Positions 24,701-36,847 of a DNA stretch of 64,000 nucleotides are shown here, in pieces. A model generated the notes under the pieces. The model was given only the letters and a program-made list of their open reading frames with translations, had not been told where the DNA came from and did not search any database. Every line of letters begins with the position of its first letter. Positions within the stretch are counted from its first letter, which is position 1. A program made the translations under genes and the position numbers. Location: assembly GCF_041296385.1 (NCBI RefSeq), contig NC_091020.1, positions 29,964,001 to 30,028,000 on the forward strand. The letters are read 5' to 3'. Source of the DNA: Aphelocoma coerulescens (lineage: Eukaryota; Chordata; Aves; Passeriformes; Corvidae).

Positions 24701-26179
24701 CTGCACATGTGACACGTGTGACACCTTTTCTGATTATTTTTACTGGTGAAAAAGCAGACCTTGTACTACATAAGGTGCAACCACTTCAAATTTTGTTACC
24801 TCCTGCATCCCCCCACCCTGGCCCAACACTTCTACAGCTGCAGCAGTCCTGGACTCAACCTCCCACAGACCACAGAAAGAAGACAGCCAAAAGCTCCAGT
24901 CTTTTATTCAGAGGTGCTCCTAAAGTTTTAATAGGGCTTCCTCTACCTTGTTTGATCTTCCTCATGCTTCACCCTCTTTCACAGCCTCTCCACCTTAATC
25001 TTTCATTTTCCTTGCACCTCCATTTCTATTTCATTTCTGCACCTACTGTGTCTCCTCAACTCCTGTTAACCCACTCCATGGGGCTCAAGAAGGGATTCTC
25101 AATGGATACTGGGAGCTTTTTATTTGTGCTCCCACCAGACAGAAGGAGCACAAGGAATACTAGTTGTTCTATAAGATTCTTATTGAGCAGCAAAATGGAC
25201 ACTTAAGTTTTCAATTTTCTTACAGCACATAAAAAGCAATTTACTGAGGTTGTCGTTAAAATTACCATTACTATTTGCAAGTAATTAGCATTAGTAGGTT
25301 TTCAAGTGGATATAGTGAAGGGAATGCTGTAAAGAGAGCAATAAATGTTAATGTGATGGAAGGCAAAATTACAAAGTGATAGAGGTGACCACATGGGTAT
25401 GGGCCTTCTCCAACACAGGTGCAGAATATGGCATATAGGAACCAAAAACTGACCAAAATTAAGAAGAGATCCATGATCCCACTTTAACAAAAGTGCTGCT
25501 GTGGGGTTCATCAAAGTACTTTTGCTTTGTAAGAAGAGCAGATTAAAAAATAAGGAAAGCATAGCAAATATTGTCATCTGCATTTTAATGGATTAAAATA
25601 AACTACCATTTTCCTGGACAAATTATTTCTAATCCCAAAGGGTAAGCCAAAAACTGAGTTATCCCCAAAAAAATCCTGAGATTGATACAAAGTGTTATTC
25701 TGAAGTTCTCTTCTGCTCAGCATTTAGAGCACAGATGGCCTATTTCAAACCTTTTCCATAATCTTAATAAGCAGGAGACTTAATTTTTAAAGTAAAGCTC
25801 ATACATTATCAGCTATGACCAGGGCTTTCAGAGTACTACCACATACAGCAAGATACATGTTGAAATTACAGTTGATGGCACCAGATGACAAAGATGAGAC
25901 TGATTCCTGTGTGCCTGTGAAAGGTATAACCAAAGCTACAGCAACAGAAAGACACAAAAATGCCTAAAATGAGACTTCAGCTTCCTAAGACCAAAGCTGA
26001 AACATTTTACATTCCTGGTTAGTCATTAAGTCTTTGATCACACAAATTGCCTCGGTCTCTAGAATTGTTTTCTGAATACCCCCATAAATTAGCTTGAGGA
26101 GCTAAATACTGTCTCCGGTGCAAGTCATTTAGAGATTGGGAACAATCATGTTGCTTAGTGTGAACCAAAAATCATCATC

Positions 26180-26235
26180 TGGAAGTGTTCATCTACCATG
26201 TTATGTTTGGAAGTGTTCAGCTACTGTGTTATGTA
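26180..26235. repeat. 28-base tandem duplication
   Basis: Two adjacent 28-base units, 26180..26207 and 26208..26235. Both begin TGGAAGTGTTCA and end GTTATGT followed by T or A. They differ at only a few positions, which suggests a local duplication. Confidence 0.9.
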
Positions 26236-26982
26236 CAACTGCACTGTCTGAAGTCTTTCTCAACACACCCTGGCCTTTGTTTTTATGAGACTCCACTGGT
26301 GAATCGTCAGCTGGGATCTTGCAGACTTTGGTTCAATGCCTTCCATGACATGAGAGTCTCAGAAACACTGCTCTCATTTCCCAGAAGGGCTCTCAAACCA
26401 TCTCACTGTGGAGGGTTCTCAACAAGGAAATGGTGCCTATTGCAAAACAAAGAGGGAGCAAGGTGGTTCAGCCCAAGAAGGAGAGCTCTCCCTGGCAGGC
26501 AGACTGCTGGGTCCTGGCTTGCACCCTGGAAAGAGAGTTATTTCTCTTGTAAGAGCAATGACTGGAAACCATCCCTGAAGAAGCCTCTATCAACCTGCAA
26601 AGGCACAATCCCACTTGTACTCCCTCCTTCTAATCCCTTCCAAAAATACATAACCCTTTCTTATACCACATCTTCTTCCCTTCCTTGTAGACCAAGCTAT
26701 TGCCAAACCCACAAGGTACCCTCCCAGGCTTTCTGAAATCCCACAGAGATGAGGAGAGACCAAAGACACCCCACTTGCTCAAGGACTGTTCTGATCACTA
26801 CCTTAGTGACTGAAGCACCACGACATCTTGTGCGGGGTGCCCATTCAAAGAGTGGCTGTCTACCCCCAGAAGCACACACTGACTGCTGAGTGGACAGATG
26901 CACCTGCCTGAGGCTGGGAGTCTGGCTCCTCAGGTCCAAAGTCTTCCAACAAAGCTCAGTTTCTGTATTTCTGTACACCTTT

Positions 26983-27110
26983 CACTAGACCAGGTTGCTC
27001 AAACCCCATTCAACCTGGCCTTGTACACTTCCATGGATGCGGCATCTGATATTTCTCTGGGCAACCTGTGCCAGTCCCTCACTATCCCCTTAGTCAAGAG
27101 TTTCTTGTTT
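26983..27110 (-). repeat. CR1 LINE fragment, internal part of 3' region
   Basis: This short reverse-oriented piece reads CTAGACCAGGTTGCTCAAAC, CCATTCAACCTGGCCTTG, ACACTTCCATGGATG, CTCTCTGGGCAACCTGTGCC and AGTCCCTCACTATCCCC. This is the well-known CR1 phrase order. Neither the 3' terminus nor the part upstream of it was seen, so the copy is truncated on both sides. Confidence 0.88.
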
Positions 27111-30100
27111 CTTTTTTATTTGTTTGCTTGTTGTTAAAACAGTTTTCTCTGTGTACTTTATAAAGATTCTGAGCATCTAGCTAAGGTTTTTAGATATCAC
27201 CTGGAAGCACAGGCTTCTGACTTTCAGGTGGATGGATGTATCTCTTGGTCTGTTCCTGGAAGTTTAATTCTATGAATGGGGCCACATTCTCTAAATGCTG
27301 TGGGCCTTTTTGTCCAAGATCACCACTGGATCTGGGCTCTAATACTGAACAGGGCTCTTGTCTATATTTAGACTTAGATCCTGCTTCAGTTGACCAGTAC
27401 CTGGTGCATTTCATTGACAGTGCAAATAAAGGTTGCAGTGAAATTGCAACTCCTGTGCTGAATATGTATTGATTAAAAAGGGGGGAAATTATATCTTACC
27501 ATTTCCTTTAATACTTTAATTCTTTACTGGGGAGGAATGGGGAAAGGCTGAGCAGAGAACTCTGAGGGGGCAGAGCCCTGGGGATTGACTGAGGGACATC
27601 TGCTTGACTTACAGGTTATGTAAGAGGAAAGTCTTATAAACCTACAGTGATCTGGATTAAATTTTAGTTTCACAAGGGTAGAGAGGGAAAGGAAACCCTG
27701 GCTCCCCAGTGTTAACAACACTGTGCTATACACTGCTGAAATTCTGTCTTCACTCACAAATACCCTAATCTATCACCTTTCATTTCTGTTACAAATCTAA
27801 TGACAGGTTATGCCGGGGTCCCTAATTTTCCACACAGCACTGGGGACAGCAGTTGTACTTTACATTCATGCCAGCACAGTTAAATCTATTTTGTTCACTG
27901 GAGCTATTCTGAATTTTCAATAGTTGAAGTTATGAATTTGGCTCTTTGAAGCTACTGTTACTTCTGTCCAAAGTATCTCACTTAGGAGGCAGAAAAGCAT
28001 CAATAAAGTCAGAGGCTGCTAAACAAAGAAACTACAGTTGTTGCAAACTGATCCAGCCACTGTTTCTCACATTACTGCACCAATGATTTCTGTTCTACCC
28101 TAAAGAGTTTTAGGGTGTAAAGAACATTTTAACCTATCTCCACTGCACTAACACCAGGGATGGATTACGCATGACTGAGGCCATGTACAGCATACATTTT
28201 TTTCTGAGGGATTCAGTCATTCCACATACAATTCAAACTCTGTACTGAGTGAGAGGCTGGGTTTGTGATGTGGAAGGTTATCACCAGAGTTTCAGCTGAG
28301 TTCTTCAAATTAATTTCCCCTTAAAAATAGTCAGAGTGCAAATGTGTTACTGTGTATCTCTTGTTTTATACAGTTCAGTATCTTACTATTAGCTAAATAC
28401 TAAGTCAACAGAATTAGGAAAGAACCAGCAGACACAGAAATAAAGAATAAATCTGTGAAAACATTCAAACCTACACGGTTGCCATGAGAAGTGATTTACT
28501 GCACACTAGTTCTTAAGATACAGGGAGGGACTGTTTTGCCAAAGTCATGCCAATTTACAGGGCAACTTTCAGCATTTCTTTTTATTACTACAGAATTGAA
28601 TTCACAACTTGTTTCCTCTTTTCCTCAGACTTGATTAATTACCATGTTAACATAACTACTATTCTCCTGCTTATAATGGGCTCCCTCTAAAGTGCTGCCC
28701 CAGCAAAATAAACCAGGAGAAAGCTTCTAGCTCTTTGCTCTAGCATTGCAATCCTTTCTAATCTCACTATTTTTCAAATTTATGTCCCATTCCAATAAGG
28801 CTTGTGTGAATATTACAGCAAATCAGATAATACAAGGTTATGACCCTTGTAATTGATCCTTCAAGGTTCTCTTTTCCTTTTTTTTCCAGCTGACGTGGTA
28901 AAAATCACATTTAGCTGTGCTTGTTGGCACTTGAGAATTCACTTTGTTGGCCATATACACTGTTTCAGAGAGATCAAATTACATAATGATGTATTTCTAG
29001 TGCTTCATTTCTTCTATATCTACAACCCCATTAAGCTGTAAGCAAACCTCCCGTGGGGCTGTAAGACTGCAAGTATCAAGGGGGCAATGCTCCCATCCTG
29101 TTCAGAGGGAGCATGGTTGGAGTAGTGCATTATGTGAGGATACAGGGTTAAACATAAGCTACTACTTAAAGAGTTTCAAATAAATAATAGCAGCTTAAAA
29201 TAAAAAGTTAAATTTCCATTTGTAGAAAAATACACATTTAAATGAACACAGACCATGTATCCCAGCACTAGGAATCAGTTTTCTGGAGCAATGGTTTCTG
29301 TATCACACGACCACTGGAATCAAGTGATTAATTGGACTGTCTCAGTAAATGCAATCATTACACTTTTAATTAACCTTTTCAACCTCTAACACCTTTTCGT
29401 TTTGTTATGCATTAGATTTTTACAGTTTTCCAGTTATTATGCTTGACTACACTTAAAACAATGTGGAGTTCTGTTAGAAAGATAAGAAGAACAATTGAAA
29501 CAGCTCCTACTGTTCTAATAGGAAAATACCACTGATACTGTCATCATCAGGGTAGTTATAAATCAGGTGGAGGACAGACATTTGGAACTCTGTGGCTATG
29601 TTCCCACCTAATTTTTGTTTTGGCAGCACACTGTTATTTAATGGCTCTGGCTACCAGGAAACTAGCTTTTGAAAATTCTTTCTCAACCTAGTTATAATTA
29701 CTCCATATAAATCATACAATGATCAATTATAATAATCTTAGCTTCATCCATTATTTAAACTTAGCATTTGAATCTACACAGCAGGAGTGCAGGAAATTCC
29801 AGAGTCCCTTCTCTGCTCACTCACAACTGCTTTATTCCTGAAGCCATGCCAGCTACAGAAAAGAAGGGGCCAGATATGCTCTTAGCTATGACATCGAAAC
29901 CCGAGCTAACCACAGATTGCAGACAAGCAGTGGTTTCTGGCTTGGTTTTTGGCTGCTTTTTTCTAACCACACTATCTTACAGTTGGTGAAACTAAATTCA
30001 ACATGAGATTTTGCATTCTTTACTTTGGTGGACCAGAATCAGAGGAATTCTGAAATTATATACACTGACAGCACAGAATATTCTTACTTTACAATGGCCT

Positions 30101-33100
30101 AGGTTTTCCTCACATAGATGCATATAGACACATTTGAATACACACATATATATGTACTAGAATGTTTCAGTACTATTTGGCTTCTTGTCTCATTTCACAA
30201 GATAGCTACTGTACATTTATTAATCAGCGTGAGAAAAAAAATCAAAATGTTTTTGTCTAACTTAAGGTTGATCCTAAGATACTTGAGCTCAGTGTGATAC
30301 GAACACTAAGTCTGATGGAACAAGGAAAGAAGCTTAAATGAACTTTCACAAAGGCTCAAGCAAAACACCCAAACCTTTTTCAGAAAAACTTCAGAACTAT
30401 AACTGGATTTTGAAATAGTAACAAGGATTTTTAGAGCTATTTAATAAACTGACTATATATTTTTGATTATGCAAAATATTTAGCTAATTATTATTACTTT
30501 TTTGCATCTTGTCCTATTTCAGTCTCAGCCATAATATTTGCTATCCAATGTAAAGACAGTGTCCGTTTTGAGGTTTAATATTTTTAAATTTCCAACACAT
30601 ATTTTAGTGTTTCAGCTACATGCCAAGAATTGCTTTGTCAATAATGCTATATTTTTCTGTGCTTCTCAGCTAAGTCTGCCCAAAGCCCCCCAGATTTTGC
30701 AGCATTTAGGTTGAAGCAGAAAAAGGAGATGACAAGGAAGGAGACCTTGTCAGGGCAGGAAGGAAATTCTAGAAATACAAGGTCTTGTACGTGATAAAGG
30801 AAGTATTCATATCTGATCTCAGAATCACAAGGTTTTCCAGTAAATCCACAGCCTCTCCAAACAGCTATCCAGTATTCCCAATGCACCCCTTTCAAATTTT
30901 TTCATGGTATGTTATCTAGCACTTTCTGCAACATAATTCCCCTGTTTTCTTCCTAAATTTAGTCCTTTCCTCTTAACAGTGGCTTTTCAATTTCTTGAAG
31001 ACCCTCCTTCTCCCATCACTCTACTCATCTTCAAGTTAGTCTCCCTGATATTCTTTCTTCACAACTTAAATCACATTTTCTTGATATCAAAAGTTCTGGT
31101 ATTTATTCTCAAATTTGGGGGCAGCGGGGGGAGAGGGGGGAAGAAGAGGTTATTAAAAAAACCCCAAATCATTGACCAAGAGTTTCTGTATGAGTTGTAC
31201 TCAGGAGATTGCTACAGACAGACAAAACCTGCTAATGCAAGAGTTGCTGAAGCATAGCTTACTCCAGCCTCAAGCAATACTGGTGTAGGTAGGGGTGGTT
31301 TACACACATTGACTGTCTACTGCAGGAGTATATATTAGCTTATCTTTGACAGCAGCTTGCTCCTGATGGCTATAACCTGAAAAAAAAAAGTCGAAGTATA
31401 TAAAACCTTAGTAGAAAAATTATCCTGCTTATTCTGTGGTATTACTCTTTCAGAAGGAAACCAAGAGAGGACAGTGGGCTGCAGAAGTGATTGTGAATCC
31501 AGTCTGACAAGAGCAGCTGATGGGATAACTCAGGAAACAGTTAAAAGCAGAGAAAGGGGAAAGATCCTCTCCAGAATAACAAGAGGAAAGCTCCACCCTT
31601 CCTAGATGGGAGATTCACAGATGTCTCAATGGTCATGACAAAAGCCCACCAGCACAAATGAAAGAGGCTAAAACCACAGTGAGAGCAGGGGTGACAGACA
31701 AGGGGCAGATGCTCAATTAGTGACAGCAGCAGCAGGGGTGGGGCAGAGGGTGCCATCCTGGCACTGGAGAGAGCAACAGAGACAGAGAATAGCAAAACCC
31801 ACAGCAGCTGGGGAGGCACCAAATCACTCCCCCCCTTCCTTCTCTGCTTCCAGTGAAAACCATTCGGGGCAATTATCTGGCCTATCGACCAAACAATATG
31901 AGCCTCATTCCATTAATCCACCACCAGCTGCTCTTCTTTTCTCTATCCCTTGGTCCCAACGAAATACTGTTGAATATAAATAAATTCACCACACTGTCAA
32001 GAGGGCAGAAATGGTAACTCTTGTCTGTTCATGGATTTGGTTATGTGAGCTTCAGTCACTGTGCTGCTGCTGACTTCAGATGAAGTCTCATTGCTGAGCC
32101 CAAGAGCCAGTGGCAAGGAGATGTGTGCACTGAGGCAGGTGTACTTAATGGATCAAGGGAAACAAGATACTTTGGAAATAAGTAACTTCAATGATACTGC
32201 CCTGGAGATTTAATAATGATTGTGATGGTCCCCATCCTACTGTGTGCCCAGAAGATAAAGCAGTACAAAATGAAGGTGAGGCAGCTGTGTATGATAAATG
32301 TCACTTACCAACAGTGCAGCTGGGGGTTTGTTAACTTGAGATCATTATGATATTTAATAGATTACAGCACACTAACAATTAGACCACTGACTACTGTCTA
32401 ATCTAAATTACCTTTCACTTTCATTTATGCCACGTACAACATGTGGCAATAGACAGAAAGCTTCTTTCTGTTTTGTCTTTGGTGTTCTTGGCTTTCCCCT
32501 GTTCTGCACAGATCCCTCTCCTGATATAGTCTGGGTACCTTTCCTTAGCTCTTATAAATGGCCAATATCTCTTTTTTTTTGCAAACATAAAAATACGGTT
32601 CTTTCTGAAAAAAGGCAAAGAGGAAATAAAATTATTTTGACTTGTTAACTACACTGCATTTGTGTCTCTTTTTCGAGGTGCTGTCCCTATGCTTCTGCTG
32701 TCATTTAGTGCCCAGTTTGAAGCTCACTGAACATAGTATTTTGACTTCCTTTTGCTTCAAAAACCTCTGAATCCAGGTTTTACACCCAAATTTATCTTGT
32801 CTTTTAAACCCATTTAGATCAACTGAACATTTGATTACGTGCTATAGGGAACTGGACATCAGCTCATACATCAGCTTATACTCTCCATGGCTCCATTTTT
32901 AACTCTAAAATACATATAGAATATACTGGGTTTTATTTTGCACACATGTTTGCAAATATGGGAATGCACAGGTATACAGGACAAAAGTAAACACAGCTGA
33001 AAGAGAAAAGCAGTGTTATAACAAAATTAATTATTTTGGTGTTCAAATACTTAAGTCAAATGAATGTCTTCCTAATTAGCGAGGAGTGAGCCTCACTAAG

Positions 33101-36100
33101 TAAAATGACAACACTATTTACATTTAAATAGTCTATTTTATTCAGAGTCACTTCACACACATGCACACTACTGAACTGCAGCCAATTCTGTAGTGGAGAA
33201 TAATAACTATACAGCAGCAGTAGCCCTGTCCAAGAGGCACTGGAGAGACATGGAGAAGAGATGAATCAAGAGTGTATAATGCTCCTGTAATCAAAATTAT
33301 AACGTTTACCCAAATAACTTTTTTTTTCATTCCCTTTTCAACACTCATACTCCTGACACTGATCAGGTAAAAAGTGTTACTGCTGCCAGGAATTCCTATC
33401 TTGAGACTGACATCCCAGTTCACATCCTGTTAGGATGCTTGTGCAGTATTGACTTAAATGGATGAGTCTGAAATAGTAATTGACTAGTGATGTATGGCTT
33501 CCAAATAGGCAAATTATGTTTAACATGTCTCAGTATGTGAAGAACCCATTTCAAGACACTATTATTATTCAACACTATTAATGTATTAACACATTCCCTT
33601 CCTGAGGGTGCAGTGCTGCAGAGGCAGCAGCAGTGCAGCTCCCAGGAGTTGTACAGTGTCATTCCTCTGGCCCACAACACTGCCCACTGGTCACTCCATG
33701 ATGTGGGGACATGGAGACTACAGCTCCTGACCCTCCTTGCATAAACGCAGCTCTGGCTCGTGACTGTAGCTCTGAGTCACTGAGGCTATGGGTGCAGAAC
33801 CTTTGTATTGTTAATTTCTGCCTTCAAACCTTGATGCTTAACCAAACTGAGCCGAAAATGTTGGTGACCTTCAGCTTCCCAGTCTTTTTCTACTTTTTCT
33901 CTTGAAGAATTGATTCAGCAACACTGCTAGAAAAATGCTGAGAGACGGTTAAAGTACTTAAGAGTCAGTGTCCCTCACAAAAAGGCTGATGAGGAGTTTC
34001 TTCTCAGCCCTGTTGGAGACAGGAGATCAACACAATCCCACATATATTTGCTCTTTGTTTTTATTTACTCGTTCCTTCATCCCCATCAAAAACACAACAG
34101 TTTGTTTATATACCTGATTAGTGTCAACAGCATTATTTTACTTTTGAATACACTTAAAAATGCATACATTCAGTTAAAAATAGTACTCATATTACAGCCT
34201 GAGAGCTAAACTAAACCTGCATCTTGAAGCTAGTGATGTTCTAACATTATTGCCATGTGTTAGAGAGACATAAAACAACAAAGCCCCAATCCCAGAAAAA
34301 GCACTACACGTGGAAGCCCTGAGCAGAGAACAGAATTTCAAAATTCATTACATGTTGGATACACACACATTTCTCAATCAGCAGCAGCTCCTGCTCTCCA
34401 AGGCCCTCCTACCACTGGGAAAACTTTCACATGTCCAACTAAGTGCACGTCCAATACAATAGCACAGTTCCCTCTGAAATTCAAGAGCATAAGAAAGAAT
34501 GATTAAGAATGCTATTGAAATCAACACCAAAACTTCAAATAAAATGAATCATGATTAGCTGTTGAAACTAGAATGATGCAGAAAGGTGAGATATCCACAA
34601 TACAGCAGTGCACCAGTAAATAAATAAAGTACCAAAGTCCCACATATTTGACATTTGAAGAACAAAACTATCCATCAATGTCTTGGCACGGATCGATCAA
34701 ACAGAATGCTGCTGACGAAAATCTAATAGTATGATGGTAATAATGTAGCCATAAAGCCTCTACTCTGTAATTGACTGCTTCCACTTCAAGCTAACATGTC
34801 TAAAAGAGTGACTAATGTTCACCTAAAGATTTCACTTGCATTGAATGACAATCAGCTACACCTCGTGCTATTCTCCATAGATTGCTTGCGCTGGGTAATT
34901 GCTGAGGGAGAGGAGCCAGAGGGGAAATATTCTTCTTAACTAAGGAAATTTATGTGAAGAATGGTATCATAATCTCAAAAGGAAAATATAGTTTCCCATC
35001 TGATTTCAAAACACAACACAATAATCCAGCCATAACATTCCTTTCCTAAAGCAGAAGCATCAGTGGTGACTCCATAAATAGGGCAGAGTAGGTTTTATAT
35101 TTGAAATAGGTACTTAAACTTTCAACAAGATTTTAAAAATACACTGTATGCTTCCCAAAATTACAGCTCAAATTCTTTGAATAATGAACATATTTCTCAG
35201 AGGCTACAGATAGATTGTATGCCTTGGTCAGAATTTCCATTTCACCGAAAGTCAATAGAGTTAATTAGCATTATAAACTGAACAGAACCATACCCTTCAA
35301 TGACATGTCTTTATAACTTACTTTTGTGATCTTACAGAGCAGACTATTTTACAAATAGTGTGAATTAATACACAGTTCATGTAGATTCAGTTCAAGAGAC
35401 TAAGATGAATTTAAGCTCATTTTTGTACTTTGCTAAACAAACCCTGAAAATTTAAAGAAACAGTTTGGTAGGCTTTTAAAATTTTTTCAGGCCAGAATGA
35501 GAAATTTAAATTTCCATTGTAAGTTTCACTGAATATAAACATATATTTATAATTAAAATGTTTGGAACTCTTTAAAGGACCATGACTGTTACTCAAATTG
35601 CTCTGTTGCCTTTGATATATACTTAAAGGTAATTGGCTAGTCTTAGTGATGTATTTTTAAAGAGCTACCTATTGATTAATAATGTTTCAGTATTAATATA
35701 ACCATCAAGAAACATCAATAGCAGAAGCCCATATTTATCCACAAATTAACTGGATATAGATCTGTTGCTTTAAGCAAAATGGGGTGCATTCACTCATTAT
35801 TTTACAAGAGTAATAAGATAACCATAAGAGTGAGAATTAAACCAAAATTTGGGTTTATATTTCAGCTGCCTACAATAGATAAAGTTCATTTTTTTTCTGC
35901 TCTTGCAGAATGAATGAAAAAAGGACATAAGAGCAAAACTCCCAACTGCAGGAATATGTGGTACTGTAGTTTTGTACTTTTGGGCCTTCAGGTCAAATGC
36001 TGGACAAAATGAAATGTACGGTGCTAACAGACATGGCTTTTTTTTTTTCTTTAATCCAGTTAAAAATGGATTAAACCAGTAAATGATCTTGTAATTGACC

Positions 36101-36414
36101 CATATAACCAGGCCTCTTACAGCCCCACTCTTCCCACTGTCACCAAACAGGTTCCATAAGGACACAGAGGTTTGCTGATTTATAAAGACATTTGAAAAGA
36201 ATGTCCTGGCCTGTGATGAAGAGCCAACACAGAATTATAAAAACTACGTCAATTGATTTGCATAGGAAATGGCAGTAAAGGGGGTTGTGCCTTCCTACCA
36301 CAAACATGAATAAATAAATTAGGGAATGCCTCATTTCAGGTGGCTGACCAAGCAGTTCAAAACTTGTGCATTGAAATTTCAGGAAGATCAGACAAATTCA
36401 AGGCTGACAACTGT

Positions 36415-36580
36415 AATGGCTATCTAGTTCATCCTACTGTAGCAAGCCAAAATAAGTCCATCCTTTGCAAATGATCTGTCCCAGTCTCCCTGTGGTGGGG
36501 ATGCTACAGCCTCCACAGTATTCCATACAGGGCCTATTTATCTTTAGATTTCTTATCTCTAATATCTAACCTAAACACCA
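36415..36580 (-). repeat. Old CR1-like LINE relic
   Basis: Diverged phrases fit a reverse-oriented CR1 tail: GGCTATCTAGTTCATCCTAC, then GATCTGTCCCAGTCTCCCTG, then CTAATATCTAACCTAAAC. The last is a CR1 signature. Decay is much greater than in the copies at 14107 and 62258, which suggests an older insertion. Confidence 0.6.
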
Positions 36581-36815
36581 CATACCACAATTCAGAACAA
36601 TTGTCAATTACCCTGTCACAAAGGATATTACACTGCTTTGACATTTGTTCTTAATGAATCCACACTGACCCTCCTTATCACCTCACATCCCCTAGATACT
36701 TTTAAATCATTTTTTTTTTAGTACCCTATTCTATCATGCTTCCAAGCACTGCATTTGGGAACTGGTTCATAATTCCCTGGGCTTTTTTTCTAGGTCTATT
36801 TTCTTGATGGGGGAC

Positions 36816-36841
<26 letters not shown>
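36816..36841. repeat. (GT)n microsatellite
   Basis: About twelve GT units followed by TATATA and a run of T. Likely polymorphic in length. Confidence 0.95.

Positions 36842-36847
<6 letters not shown>

Noticed and set aside
24073..24708. 211-codon minus-strand open frame, the longest in the window
   Set aside because: It lies in a GC-rich patch, includes translated minisatellite units, overlaps several other long frames on both strands, and shows no domain. Chance is the simplest explanation.
24709..25206. 165-codon plus-strand open frame rich in Leu, Ser and Pro
   Set aside because: Pyrimidine-rich sequence opens such frames by chance. No recognisable family, and no splice or initiation context.
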